This document shows, one piece after another, positions 7,301 to 15,999 of a stretch of 64,000 bases of DNA. The notes beneath the pieces were generated by a model. That model made no database searches and was not told the origin of the DNA. It was given only the letters and a program-made list of their open reading frames with translations. The stretch is from Alphaproteobacteria bacterium. GTDB taxonomy: Bacteria > Pseudomonadota > Alphaproteobacteria > DSM-16000 > Inquilinaceae. The translations under genes and the position numbers were made by a program. The stretch's first letter is position 1, and the number at the start of each line of letters is the position of its first letter. The DNA lies in contig JANQSN010000033.1 of NCBI GenBank assembly GCA_028284045.1, positions 1 to 64,000 of the forward strand, read 5' to 3'.

Positions 7301-8332
7301 ATGACCGACCGCCGGTTCCTGCGTGTGCTCGCAGGCGAACGCCTCGATCCACCGCCGATCTGGCTGATGCGCCAGGCAGGCCGTTACCTGCCGGAGTATC
7401 GGCATACCCGGGCACAGGCGAATGGTTTTCTGGACCTCTGTTACACGCCGGCTCTGGCGCGCGAGGTCACCTTGCAGCCGATCCGGCGCTATGCCTTCGA
7501 CGCCGCCATCCTGTTCTCCGACATCCTGGTGCTGCCGCATGCGCTGGGCCAGGCGGTCTGGTTCGTCGAGGGAGAAGGCCCACGGCTGGAGCCGATCCGG
7601 GACGAAGCGGGCCTGTTGGCCCTGAAACCGGGCGAGAGTGGCGGTAGCCTCGCGCCGGTGCTGGAGACGGTTGCCGATCTCAGGGCGACACTGCCCCACG
7701 AGGTCGCGCTGATCGGCTTTGCCGGCGCGCCTTGGACCGTGGCGTGCTATATGGTGGCCGGCGGCGGGTCGAAAGACTTCGTCGCTGTGCGCACGCTCGC
7801 AGCCTCCGAGCCGGACTTCTTCCGCGCGTTGATCGACCTGCTGGTCGAGGAGACCATTGGCTACCTGGCGGCCCAGGTGGAGGCCGGCGCGGATGCGCTG
7901 CAGCTGTTCGATAGCTGGGCGGGATCGCTGGCGGAGGACGGATTCGATGACTGGGTCATCCGGCCGACGCGGCGGATCGTAGAGGGTTTGCGAACCCGCG
8001 GCGTGGATGTTCCCATCATCGGGTTTCCGCGGGGTGGCGCGGCACTGCTGGAGCGGTTCATCGTCGAGACCGGCGTAGATGCGGTGTCGGGCGATGTGGC
8101 CTGTCCGCTATCCGCCTTGGCGGCGGTTCAGCCACGCGTTGCGGTTCAGGGCAATCTGGACCCAGCGGTGGTGGTCGCCGGCGGCACGCGGCTGGATGCC
8201 GCGGTGGATCGGATCGTTGGCGGGCTGCGGGACGGTCCCCATGTGTTCAACTTGGGGCATGGTGTCGTACCGCAGACGCCGCCGGATCATGTGGCGCGGC
8301 TGGTGGACCGGGTGCGCAATACGAGTGCATGA
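7301..8332 (+). CDS. hemE: Uroporphyrinogen decarboxylase
   Basis: HemE decarboxylates the four acetate side chains of uroporphyrinogen III to give coproporphyrinogen III. The 343 residues from the ATG at 7301 open with MTDRRFLRVL and then PIWLMRQAGRYLPEYR, the conserved active-site loop. They continue with LFSDILVLPHALG (catalytic Asp), FAGAPWTVACYM and a C-terminal FNLGHGVVPQTPP. An upstream in-frame ATG at 7241 would add 20 residues without family similarity. It leads the hemE-hemH-hemJ-rho series. Confidence 0.95.
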   Translation: MTDRRFLRVLAGERLDPPPIWLMRQAGRYLPEYRHTRAQANGFLDLCYTPALAREVTLQPIRRYAFDAAILFSDILVLPHALGQAVWFVEGEGPRLEPIRDEAGLLALKPGESGGSLAPVLETVADLRATLPHEVALIGFAGAPWTVACYMVAGGGSKDFVAVRTLAASEPDFFRALIDLLVEETIGYLAAQVEAGADALQLFDSWAGSLAEDGFDDWVIRPTRRIVEGLRTRGVDVPIIGFPRGGAALLERFIVETGVDAVSGDVACPLSALAAVQPRVAVQGNLDPAVVVAGGTRLDAAVDRIVGGLRDGPHVFNLGHGVVPQTPPDHVARLVDRVRNTSA

Positions 8333-8474
8333 GGTGGGTCTTGGGAGAGGTTGAGGGCGGATATCGGGCCTCGCTGAGCCGATGGATCGTCGCTCGCGTC
8401 GATCTGCGGCCGGGTGGCCGCCGGACCCCTCCGGTGGCGACGGATGTCGGCCGCCGCATCGACGGGTGCGCGGC

Positions 8475-9557
8475 ATGACGGCATCGCGTCGACGGATTGC
8501 GGTGGTTCTGTTCAATCTCGGCGGCCCCGACCAGCCGGAGAGTGTCCAGCCGTTTCTGTTCAACCTCTTCTACGACAAGGCGATCCTGCGGATCCGCAAT
8601 CCGCTGCGTCTTTTCCTGGCGACCTTGATCTCGCGTAAGCGGGCGCCGGAGGCGATGGAGATCTACGCCAATCTGGGCGGCGGATCGCCGCTGCTACCCA
8701 ACACCCAAGTCCAAGCCGCGGCCTTGGAGGATGGATTGCAGGACCTCGGCGACGTCCGGGTCTTCATCTCCATGCGCTACTGGCATCCGATGAGCGACGA
8801 GACGGCAGCGGCGGTGAAGGCGTTCACGCCGGATCTGGTGGTGCTGCTGCCGCTTTATCCCCAGTACTCGACGACGACGACGGCGTCGTCGCACCGGGTG
8901 TGGCGGGAGGCAGCGCGGCGCCACAGGCTGGATTGCGAAACCCGGCTGATCTGCTGTTATCCCGAGGAAGACGGGCTCATCGAGGCGATGGCGGCGCGCA
9001 TCCGCCCGGCGCTGGCGGCGGCGGCCGAACACGGCCGGCCGCGGCTGCTGATGTCCGCCCATGGCCTGCCGGAACGGATCGTCCGGGACGGCGATCCCTA
9101 TCAATGGCAGTGCGAGCGGACGGCGGCGGCGGTCGTCGATCGGTTGGGCATCACCGATCTGGACTGGGTGCTGTCCTATCAGAGCCGGGTCGGACCGCTG
9201 AAATGGATCGGGCCGGCGACGGAGGAAGAGGTCGAACGCGCCGGCCACGATCAAGTGCCGCTGGTGGTAGCACCCGTCGCCTTCGTATCGGAGCATTCCG
9301 AAACGCTGGTCGAGCTGGACATCGAGTATCGCGAGTTGGCGGCCCAGTGCGGGGTGCCGGCCTATCACCGGGTCCCCACAGTCGATGCGGAAGCGGCGTT
9401 CATCGACGGGCTGGCGCGGCTGGCCCGCCGGACGGTGAAGAGCGATCAGGCCATATTGTCAGGCGCAGGCGCGCGGATTTGCCCCGGCCGATGCGGCGGT
9501 TGCCCCAACGCGGTGACCGCGCTTGAAGAAGCGTCAATCGGGTTGGCGGCGGAATAG
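8475..9557 (+). CDS. hemH: Ferrochelatase
   Basis: HemH inserts Fe2+ into protoporphyrin IX. The 360-residue product from ATG 8475 shows the N-terminal VVLFNLGGPD, the metal/porphyrin-site SAHGLPERI and FVSEHSETLVELDIEY, and SRVGPLKW. Near the C-terminus, cysteines at about residues 336, 340 and 343 (CPGRCGGC) form a cluster. Some ferrochelatases, including that of Caulobacter, carry a [2Fe-2S] centre held by C-terminal cysteines, so an iron-sulfur form is plausible. hemJ follows after 99 bp. Confidence 0.94.
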   Translation: MTASRRRIAVVLFNLGGPDQPESVQPFLFNLFYDKAILRIRNPLRLFLATLISRKRAPEAMEIYANLGGGSPLLPNTQVQAAALEDGLQDLGDVRVFISMRYWHPMSDETAAAVKAFTPDLVVLLPLYPQYSTTTTASSHRVWREAARRHRLDCETRLICCYPEEDGLIEAMAARIRPALAAAAEHGRPRLLMSAHGLPERIVRDGDPYQWQCERTAAAVVDRLGITDLDWVLSYQSRVGPLKWIGPATEEEVERAGHDQVPLVVAPVAFVSEHSETLVELDIEYRELAAQCGVPAYHRVPTVDAEAAFIDGLARLARRTVKSDQAILSGAGARICPGRCGGCPNAVTALEEASIGLAAE

Positions 9558-9656
9558 CCCCTTCCGCACCGCTCGCCGGCGGTGTATTCCTGCGCCGGAT
9601 TTTCCCGATCATCGGTAATCGGGATAGGGTGACCGGCGGGGAGGAGCGGCAACGCC

Positions 9657-10118
9657 ATGTGGACGTCGATAACGACGTGGATTATCAGTAACTATACTTG
9701 GTTTGTTGCACTCCACGTCATTTCGATTATTGCGTGGATGGCAGCAATGCTCTATTTACCACGGCTGTTTGTGTATCACACAAAGGTCGCGCCGGGGTCG
9801 GAAGCCTCAGAGACCTTTAAGGTGATGGAACGCAAGCTGCTGCGCGTGATCATGACACCGGCCATGATCGCAAGCTGGCTGTTCGGCTTGGCGATTATCG
9901 CCGCCAACAGCACCTACTACCTCTCCTCGGGCTGGATGCACGGCAAGCTGCTGCTGGTGGTCATCATGACGGCGCTGCACGGGGTGTTCGCGCGCTGGGT
10001 GCGGGTGTTCGCCCAGGACGGCAACCGCCGCAGCGAGGGCTTCTACCGTGCGATCAACGAGGCGCCGACGCTGGCGATGATCGCGATCGTCATCCTGGTG
10101 GTGGTGAAGCCGTTCTGA
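9657..10118 (+). CDS. hemJ: HemJ-type protoporphyrinogen oxidase (membrane)
   Basis: HemJ oxidises protoporphyrinogen IX to protoporphyrin IX in bacteria that lack HemG and HemY. The 153-residue protein has four likely membrane helices. It keeps the conserved first-helix histidine (FVALHVISIIAWMA) and the family tail NEAPTLAMIAIVILVVVKPF. The first 35 codons are noticeably richer in A/T than the rest. Together with hemE and hemH it gives the last steps of haem synthesis. Confidence 0.92.
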   Translation: MWTSITTWIISNYTWFVALHVISIIAWMAAMLYLPRLFVYHTKVAPGSEASETFKVMERKLLRVIMTPAMIASWLFGLAIIAANSTYYLSSGWMHGKLLLVVIMTALHGVFARWVRVFAQDGNRRSEGFYRAINEAPTLAMIAIVILVVVKPF

Positions 10119-10452
10119 TCAGGGCGACACGGTCGGGCGGCGCGCTCCGGCAATCCGTGGGGCCTGGCAGGCGGAAATCGCCGCTTCGGGCGGCGGGCGG
10201 TGCTTGACGGCCGGGGGTCGCCTTCCTATGGTATAAGGGTCTGCGGGGCATCTCTCATAAATCTGTTGCGGCACGGCGCCGCCGATCGGTCCGAACGGGC
10301 ACGGACGGACAGCCCCCATTCTCCCTCTCTTGGTGCGGTCCTTGTCGCCTTCCCCGGCGATTGGGCCTTGCTCGACGATCGGATCCTTCAAGGGTGATCG
10401 GGCCTGTCGAGGCGAAACCGCACGCAGCGTCATCGCACACTGAGACCAATCG
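10119..10452. other. rho upstream region (334 bp)
   Basis: No gene is supported here. It holds a sigma70-like promoter (see 10204-10232) and leaves a leader of roughly 210 nt before rho. E. coli rho is known to be autoregulated in its leader; nothing in this leader proves the same here. Confidence 0.5.
10204..10232 (+). promoter_or_regulatory. Candidate sigma70-type promoter of rho
   Basis: TTGACG at 10204-10209 and TATGGT at 10227-10232 are separated by 17 bp. A second -10-like hexamer, TATAAG, lies just downstream at 10232-10237 but at too long a spacing. It is the best match seen in the gap before rho. Confidence 0.5.
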
Positions 10453-11715
10453 ATGCATTTGCAGGATCTGAAGGCCAAAACGCCGGCCGAATTACTTTCG
10501 TTTGCCGAGGAATTGGCGGTCGAGAACGCCAGCACCCTGCGCAAGCAGGATATGATGTTCGCCATCCTCAAGCAGATGGCGGAGAACGATACGGCGATAT
10601 TCGGCGTCGGCGTGCTGGAGACCTTGCCGGACGGGTTCGGGTTCCTGCGGTCGCCGGAAGCGAACTATCTGCCGGGGCCGGACGACATCTATGTCTCGCC
10701 CAATCAGGTGAAGCGCTTCGGCCTGCGCACCGGCGACACCGTGGAAGGCCAGATCCGCGCGCCGAAGGATGGCGAGCGGTATTTCGCGCTGACCAAGGTC
10801 GAGGCGGTGAATTTCGCCAGCCCCGAGCAACTGCGCCACCGCATCAATTTCGACAACCTGACCCCGCTCTATCCCGACGCGCCGCTGATCATGGAGGTCG
10901 CGGAACCGGCCGGGGGCCGCAAGAACATGCTGCCGCGGGTGATGGACCTGGTGGCGCCGCTGGGCAAGGGCCAGCGTGCGCTGGTGGTGGCGCCGCCGCG
11001 CACCGGCAAGACGGTGATGCTGCAGAACATCGCCCATTCGGTGGAGGAGAACCATCCGGAGGCCTTCCTCATCGTGCTGCTGATCGACGAGCGGCCGGAG
11101 GAGGTAACGGACATGGCACGCTCCGTCAAAGGGGAGGTGATCTCCTCGACCTTCGACGAGCCGGCGGCGCGCCATGTGCAGGTCGCCGAGATGGTGATCG
11201 AGAAGGCCAAGCGGCTGGTCGAGCAGAAGCGCGACGTGGTCATCTTGCTGGATAGCATCACGCGGCTGGCGCGCGCCTACAACACGGTGGTGCCGTCCTC
11301 GGGCAAGGTGCTGACCGGCGGCGTCGACGCCAATGCGCTGCAGCGGCCCAAGCGATTCTTCGGCGCGGCCCGGAACATCGAGGAAGGCGGCAGCCTGACC
11401 ATCATCGCCACCGCGCTGATCGACACCGGCAGCCGCATGGACGAGGTGATCTTCGAGGAGTTCAAGGGCACCGGCAATTCCGAGATCGTGCTCGACCGCA
11501 AGCTCAGCGACCGGCGGACCTTCCCGGCCATCGATATCGGCAAGTCGGGAACCCGCAAGGAAGAGCTGCTGGTGGAGAAGTCGCGGCTGCAGAAGATCTG
11601 GGTGCTGCGCCGGATCCTGCTGCCCATGGGCACGACGGACGCCATGGAGTTCCTGCTGGACAAGCTGCGCCAGAGCAAGGCGAACGAAGAGTTCTTCGAA
11701 AGCATGAACCAGTAG
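10453..11715 (+). CDS. rho: Transcription termination factor Rho
   Basis: Rho is the hexameric RNA-dependent ATPase that ends transcription at C-rich sites. The 420 residues match the usual length. They start with the N-terminal helix bundle ([21 protein letters not shown]), then the RNA-binding [23 protein letters not shown]. The Walker [12 protein letters not shown], Walker [15 protein letters not shown], and the R-loop/secondary-site [20 protein letters not shown] follow. The downstream 57 bp carries no obvious terminator before the convergent DJ-1 gene. Confidence 0.97.
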   Translation: MHLQDLKAKTPAELLSFAEELAVENASTLRKQDMMFAILKQMAENDTAIFGVGVLETLPDGFGFLRSPEANYLPGPDDIYVSPNQVKRFGLRTGDTVEGQIRAPKDGERYFALTKVEAVNFASPEQLRHRINFDNLTPLYPDAPLIMEVAEPAGGRKNMLPRVMDLVAPLGKGQRALVVAPPRTGKTVMLQNIAHSVEENHPEAFLIVLLIDERPEEVTDMARSVKGEVISSTFDEPAARHVQVAEMVIEKAKRLVEQKRDVVILLDSITRLARAYNTVVPSSGKVLTGGVDANALQRPKRFFGAARNIEEGGSLTIIATALIDTGSRMDEVIFEEFKGTGNSEIVLDRKLSDRRTFPAIDIGKSGTRKEELLVEKSRLQKIWVLRRILLPMGTTDAMEFLLDKLRQSKANEEFFESMNQ

Positions 11716-11772
11716 CCGGCGGGAGGCTTGCGGCCTCACCGCCCGCAGCACCTCAACGCCTCAACGCGCGCC

Positions 11773-12507
11773 TCAACTCGTTATGTCGTTCTTTGCCAGG
11801 CGCGCCGCCGCGGTCGCCACCGCGGCCTCGCGGGCGGCGCGGCGTGCCTGGCCGGCCGCGCGCACATCCGCGACGATGGCCGGCGGCGACGTCGTCGGGG
11901 TGCCGCCGGGCCAAGGCGGGGCGGGGTCGTATTCGATGGCGAGTTGGATGGCCTGGGCGGTTCCTTGACCCACTTTGTCGCCCACCAGCTTCAGGGCCAT
12001 GTCGATGCCGGAGGTGACGCCGCCGGCGGTGTAGATCTTGCCGTCGACGGTCATGCGGTCGTCGCTGACCACCGCGCCGAAGGACGCCAGAAGGTCGCGG
12101 GCCTGCCAGTGGCCCCCGGCGCGGCGCCCGACGAGCAGGCCGGCGGCACCGAGCAGCAGGGACCCCGTGCAGATCCCGAAGACCGTGTCGGCGCGCGCCG
12201 CCTCACGGCGGATCCAGGTGAGCCAGGCCTCGTCACCCAACAGGGCATCGACGCCGCCCCCGCCGGGCACGACCAAGAGGTCGCTGGGCGGGGCTTGGTC
12301 GCGGGCCACGGTCGGGGCGAGGCCGAGGCCGCGATCGGCGATGACGGGACGCGGATCGGCGGCCACCAGCGCGACGGTCCAGCCGGGAACCCGCGTCAAC
12401 ACCTCATAGGGGCCGACGAGGTCGAGGGGGACGACGCCGTCGAACAGCATGATGTTGACCTGCACAGGCACCGTCTCCTGAAGGATCACCTTCTCCTGAA
12501 CGATCAC
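11773..12507 (-). CDS. DJ-1/PfpI family protein, isonitrile hydratase-like
   Basis: The 244-residue product is a GATase1/DJ-1 fold protein with the nucleophile elbow GICTGS at about residues 116-121 and an early conserved acidic site in VPLDLVGPYEVL. The overall pattern, including HW after the elbow, GGVTSGIDMAL and LAIEYDPAPPW, is close to what I recall of Pseudomonas isonitrile hydratase (InhA). The substrate is not proven. The GTG at 12507 is the longest start. A GTG at 12465, 8 nt after an AGGAG, would better match the family N-terminus. It lies between rho and mnmE with no pathway partners. Confidence 0.8.
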   Translation of the reverse strand: MIVQEKVILQETVPVQVNIMLFDGVVPLDLVGPYEVLTRVPGWTVALVAADPRPVIADRGLGLAPTVARDQAPPSDLLVVPGGGGVDALLGDEAWLTWIRREAARADTVFGICTGSLLLGAAGLLVGRRAGGHWQARDLLASFGAVVSDDRMTVDGKIYTAGGVTSGIDMALKLVGDKVGQGTAQAIQLAIEYDPAPPWPGGTPTTSPPAIVADVRAAGQARRAAREAAVATAAARLAKNDITS

Positions 12508-12511
12508 CGGC

Positions 12512-12553
12512 TAGAGCGTGTTTGGCTGACTCTGGTCAGCCAAACACGCTCTA
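12512..12553. repeat. Perfect 19-bp intergenic hairpin
   Basis: A 19-base arm starting TAGAGCGTGTTTGGC is followed by a 4-nt TCTG loop and its exact complement ending GCTCTA. It sits just upstream of the DJ-1 gene start and downstream of the dienelactone hydrolase gene. No T-tract follows, so it looks like a dispersed palindromic repeat rather than a standard terminator. Confidence 0.75.
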
Positions 12554-12568
12554 TCATCTTCATCTGAC

Positions 12569-12616
12569 GCATTTTCCGAGTCGCCGGGTGGGTCCACCCG
12601 GCTTGAAAATGCTCTA
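12569..12616. repeat. Second imperfect palindrome of the same intergenic element
   Basis: The outer arms GCATTTTC (12569-12576) and GAAAATGC (12605-12612) enclose an inner 9-bp stem, GCCGGGTGG (12583-12591) with CCACCCGGC (12594-12602). It ends in GCTCTA, matching the TAGAGC at the start of the neighbouring hairpin. The whole 12512-12616 block may therefore be one composite element. Confidence 0.65.
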
Positions 12617-12662
12617 GCGGTCACCAATCGCCAACAAGGGCCGCGGCGAGGCGGTGCGCCGG

Positions 12663-13361
12663 TCACGCTTTCAGGTAGCGGTCGAGAAAATCGGCGGTGC
12701 GGCCGTTGGCGAGATCGGCGCTGGCGGCGTCGAAATGGGCGCCGCCGACCCGGCAGAAGGCGTGGTCGACGCCGGGATAGCTCTGCAGCGTGACCCAGGG
12801 ATTGCCGCTCAACGTCGCGCGGATCTCGCCTTGCGCCTCCTTACTCACAAAACCGTCTTCTTCGGCGATGTGCAGGAGCAGCGGGGCCTTGATGGTGCCG
12901 GTCTCGGCCAGGGCGGCCTCGATGCCGACGCCGTAATAGCCGACCGCGCAATCGACATCGGTGCGGGTCGCCATCAGATAGGCGAGCTTGCCGCCCAGGC
13001 AGTAGCCGAGCCCGCCGACCTTGCCCGTCACGGCGTCATGATCGCGCAGCGCGGCGAGCGCTACCGCGAGGTCGCGCACGCCGGAGGCTTCGTCGAACCC
13101 CTTGTAGAGGTCGAAGGCCTGCGCCCATTCCGCGTCGCTCTGGTCGGTGATGTCGATGCCGGGCTGCTGGCGCCAGAAGAGATCGGGGCAGAGCGCGACA
13201 TAGCCCTGGGCGGCGAAGCCGTCGCAGAGGTCGCGCATCACCTGGTTCACGCCGAAGATCTCCTGGGCGATCACCAGGCCGGGCCCGCGGCCGGCGGGCG
13301 GCAGGGCGAGATAGGCGGAGAATTGGCCGCCGTCCTCGGCGGTCAGGGTCACGCTGGCCAT
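12663..13361 (-). CDS. Dienelactone hydrolase family protein
   Basis: This 232-residue alpha/beta hydrolase has the dienelactone hydrolase triad pattern. The nucleophilic cysteine is in GYCLGG (about residues 118-123), the acid in HIAEEDGF, and the histidine in GVDHAF near the C-terminus. QEIFGVN near residue 34 is also a family signature. Such enzymes hydrolyse dienelactone in aromatic catabolism or act on other small lactones and esters. No aromatic-degradation gene is nearby, so the substrate is open. Confidence 0.87.
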   Translation of the reverse strand: MASVTLTAEDGGQFSAYLALPPAGRGPGLVIAQEIFGVNQVMRDLCDGFAAQGYVALCPDLFWRQQPGIDITDQSDAEWAQAFDLYKGFDEASGVRDLAVALAALRDHDAVTGKVGGLGYCLGGKLAYLMATRTDVDCAVGYYGVGIEAALAETGTIKAPLLLHIAEEDGFVSKEAQGEIRATLSGNPWVTLQSYPGVDHAFCRVGGAHFDAASADLANGRTADFLDRYLKA

Positions 13362-13458
13362 GATCGAGAAATCCTCCGGAAGACAAGGTTGCGGCGGGAT
13401 CGGTGGATCGTCGGGCGGACGGCGGATATCCGGTCGGGTTCGGGGGACGGGCGTCGGC

Positions 13459-15492
13459 TCACGGCTCCCTCAGGGCGTCGGCAAGCGCCGCGGGGTCGGT
13501 GATCGGCGCTCGGCAGGTCGGGCCGCGGCAGACATAGGCCGTCGCTTGGCCGCCGAGCGGCGTCTTGCCATAGGCGGGATGCGTCGGCGGGAGCGGGTTG
13601 TCCGGCGCGACGACAACCATACAGCGATCCGGCAGGCTGGCACCGAGCGCGGTGCGCCGCAACGTGGCGAGCGCGGGATCGTCGGTCTTGCCGACCAGGA
13701 CGATCTGGCGCCCATCCTCGGTATCCTCCACCGCGTTGAGGAAGGTGGCGAGCGGGAAGAAGTTGCGCTCCACCTCGCCGGAGAAGGCGTTGATCAATGC
13801 CGCGGCGCGATCGGCATAGCGCGGTTCGGCGGTGAGACGGTGCAACAGCGACAGGACTTCCAAGAGCGTACCGGCGGCCGCGGGCGTCGCCCCGTCATAG
13901 GCCGTCTTGGTGCGCACGATCAGCGATTCGGCATCGTCGGCGGTGAGGAAGTAGCCGCCGGTCTCGCCGTCGCGGAAGTGCCGCTCAATCGCCTCGACCC
14001 AGGCCATGGCCCGGTCCAGCGGGGCGGCATCGCCGGTCGCTTCGTGAAGCGCCAGGCCGGCGCGGGCCATCTGCACATAGGCGTCCAGCGTGCCGGCGTG
14101 GCGCGCCTGACCGTGGCGCGCGGACTGGTGCAGGCGGTCGGGCCCCCGCGCGGTATCGACCAGCGTCGTCGAGACGGCCTGGAAGGCGCGGGCCGCGGCG
14201 GCCAGCCAGTCGGCGCGGTCGAAGACCAGGGCGGCGTCTGCCAGGGCGGCGATCATCAAGCCGTTCCAATCGGCCAGCACCTTGTCGTCCCAGCCCGGGC
14301 GCGGGCGCTGTGCCCGGGCGGCGAGCAGGCGGGCGCGCGCCTCGGCCAGGCGCGCCTCCCTCGCCGGGTCCAACAGCCTGTCTTCCAAGCGCCGGTTGAG
14401 GATTGTGCGGCCTTCCCAATTGCCGCCGGGGGCGACGTCATAGTGGTGCTTGAACAAGGCGGCGTCTTCGGCGGGCAACAGCCGATCGATCTCGTCTTCC
14501 TGCCAGACGTAGAAGCGGCCTTCTTCGCCCTCGCTGTCGGCATCCAGCGTGCTGGCGAAGGCGCCGTCGGCGTCAACCATCTCGGCCAGAAGCCAGTCCA
14601 CCGTCTCGGCGATCCGCACGGCGAAGAGCTCGTTCCGGGTGTCTTGCCAGACAAGGGTCAGGAGGCGAAGAAGCTGGGCATTATCGTAGAGCATCTTCTC
14701 GAAATGCGGCACAAGCCACTCGTCGTCGGTGGCATAGCGGGCGAAGCCGCCGCGCAGGTGGTCGTAGATACCGCCCTGGCACATCCGGGTCAGGCTGACC
14801 TCGACGGCGTCGCGCAGCCGCGCGTCGCGTCGGCGCAGCCAGGCGCGCCATAAGAGCAGCAGGATGGGGACCTGGGGGAATTTCGGGGCGGAGCCGATGC
14901 CGCCCCAGACGGTGTCGACCTCGGCACACAGCCGGTCGGCGATGCGGTCGAGGACCTCGCGAGTCGGGCCGGGGCCGCGCCGGTTCTGCGACAGGCGCGC
15001 AAGGCCGTCGGCCAGCGCGGCGACGTTCTGGTCGATGCGGTCGCGCCCGTTGGCGTAGAGCTCGACGACGGCGCGCAGCACGTCGGGAAAGCCGGGGCGG
15101 CCGTACCGGCTCTCCGGCGGGAAATAGGTGCCGCCCCAGAAAGGACGCCCGTCGGGCGTCAAGAACATGGTGAGCGGCCAGCCGCCGGGCTGCCCCAGCA
15201 TGGCCAGCGCGGACTGGTAGATGGTGTCGAGGTCCGGCCGCTCCTCCCGATCCACCTTGATGCAGACGAAGCCGGCGTTCATTTGGGCGGCGATGGCGGG
15301 GTCCTCGAAGGACTCATGCGCCATCACATGGCACCAGTGGCAGGCGGAGTAGCCCACGGACAGCAGGATCGGCCGGTCCAGCGTGCGGGCTTGGTCCAGC
15401 GCCGCCGGGCCCCAGGGCATCCAGGCGACCGGGTTGTCGGCATGCTGCAGGAGATAGGGGCTGGTCTCGCTTCCCAGCAGGTTGTCCGCCAT
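13459..15492 (-). CDS. DUF255 / YyaL-type thioredoxin-like protein
   Basis: The 677 residues from ATG 15492 begin with NLLGSETSPYLLQHADNPV, the hallmark of the DUF255 (YyaL/SSP411) family. A thioredoxin-like domain follows, with CHWCH near residues 49-53 and VDREERPDLD. The rest resembles an (alpha/alpha)6-barrel, as in glycan-processing folds; AYVCRGPTCRAPITD is near the end. The function is unknown in bacteria. A much longer open frame reaching 16578 is read-through in antisense to mnmE and is not part of the gene. Confidence 0.9.
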   Translation of the reverse strand: MADNLLGSETSPYLLQHADNPVAWMPWGPAALDQARTLDRPILLSVGYSACHWCHVMAHESFEDPAIAAQMNAGFVCIKVDREERPDLDTIYQSALAMLGQPGGWPLTMFLTPDGRPFWGGTYFPPESRYGRPGFPDVLRAVVELYANGRDRIDQNVAALADGLARLSQNRRGPGPTREVLDRIADRLCAEVDTVWGGIGSAPKFPQVPILLLLWRAWLRRRDARLRDAVEVSLTRMCQGGIYDHLRGGFARYATDDEWLVPHFEKMLYDNAQLLRLLTLVWQDTRNELFAVRIAETVDWLLAEMVDADGAFASTLDADSEGEEGRFYVWQEDEIDRLLPAEDAALFKHHYDVAPGGNWEGRTILNRRLEDRLLDPAREARLAEARARLLAARAQRPRPGWDDKVLADWNGLMIAALADAALVFDRADWLAAAARAFQAVSTTLVDTARGPDRLHQSARHGQARHAGTLDAYVQMARAGLALHEATGDAAPLDRAMAWVEAIERHFRDGETGGYFLTADDAESLIVRTKTAYDGATPAAAGTLLEVLSLLHRLTAEPRYADRAAALINAFSGEVERNFFPLATFLNAVEDTEDGRQIVLVGKTDDPALATLRRTALGASLPDRCMVVVAPDNPLPPTHPAYGKTPLGGQATAYVCRGPTCRAPITDPAALADALREP

Positions 15493-15697
15493 CGCTGTCC
15501 TTCCGCCCCGTCTTGAGGGCGTGTCGCCGCCGGTCGGCGGGGACGGCCCCGGGGGTATCGTCGGGAGTGTCGGGGCGCCGGGTTTCGGCGCTCCGGCAAG
15601 GGTTGCTATAGTCGCGCGGGCGGCGAGGCGGAGGCAAGCGCGGGCAGCCGGGCGTCGTCGGACGCGGGGTCGCTGGCGGCAGGGGAGAGCAGGCGCG

Positions 15698-15958
15698 ATG
15701 AAGGTGACGATCGATATCGAGTGTACGCCGGAGGAGGCGCGCACCTTTCTGGGCTTGCCGGATCTGCAGCCGATGCAGCAGGCGGTGCTGGGGCAGCTGC
15801 AGGAGCGGCTCAGCGCCAATCTGGCGGTGATGGATCCGGAGACCCTGTTCAAGACGTGGCTGCCGGCGGGCTTGCAGAATCTGGAGACGCTGCAACGCTT
15901 CTTTTGGTCGCAGATGACGGGCGGAAACACGCCGGGGAGTGAGCGGGACGGAGGCTGA
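15698..15958 (+). CDS. Small conserved protein, DUF6489 type
   Basis: The 86-residue protein starts MKVTIDIECTPEEARTFLGL and ends in a Trp/Phe-rich helix (ETLQRFFWSQMTG), a pattern I associate with DUF6489, short alphaproteobacterial proteins often next to mnmE. It has no membrane helix and no known function. A purine-rich AGGGGAGAG lies about 9 nt upstream of ATG 15698. The longer upstream frame overlaps the DUF255 start and lacks coding character. mnmE begins 41 bp downstream. Confidence 0.75.
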   Translation: MKVTIDIECTPEEARTFLGLPDLQPMQQAVLGQLQERLSANLAVMDPETLFKTWLPAGLQNLETLQRFFWSQMTGGNTPGSERDGG

Positions 15959-15999
15959 GACGGTCGGTCGCGGCGGTTCCGTGGGGCGGGGGAGCGATT

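Noticed and set aside
6714-7415. Leftward 233-codon open frame across the ppsR-hemE gap
   Set aside because: It runs through the origin-like region and into hemE, has no recognisable domain, and its composition matches GC-rich non-coding frames.
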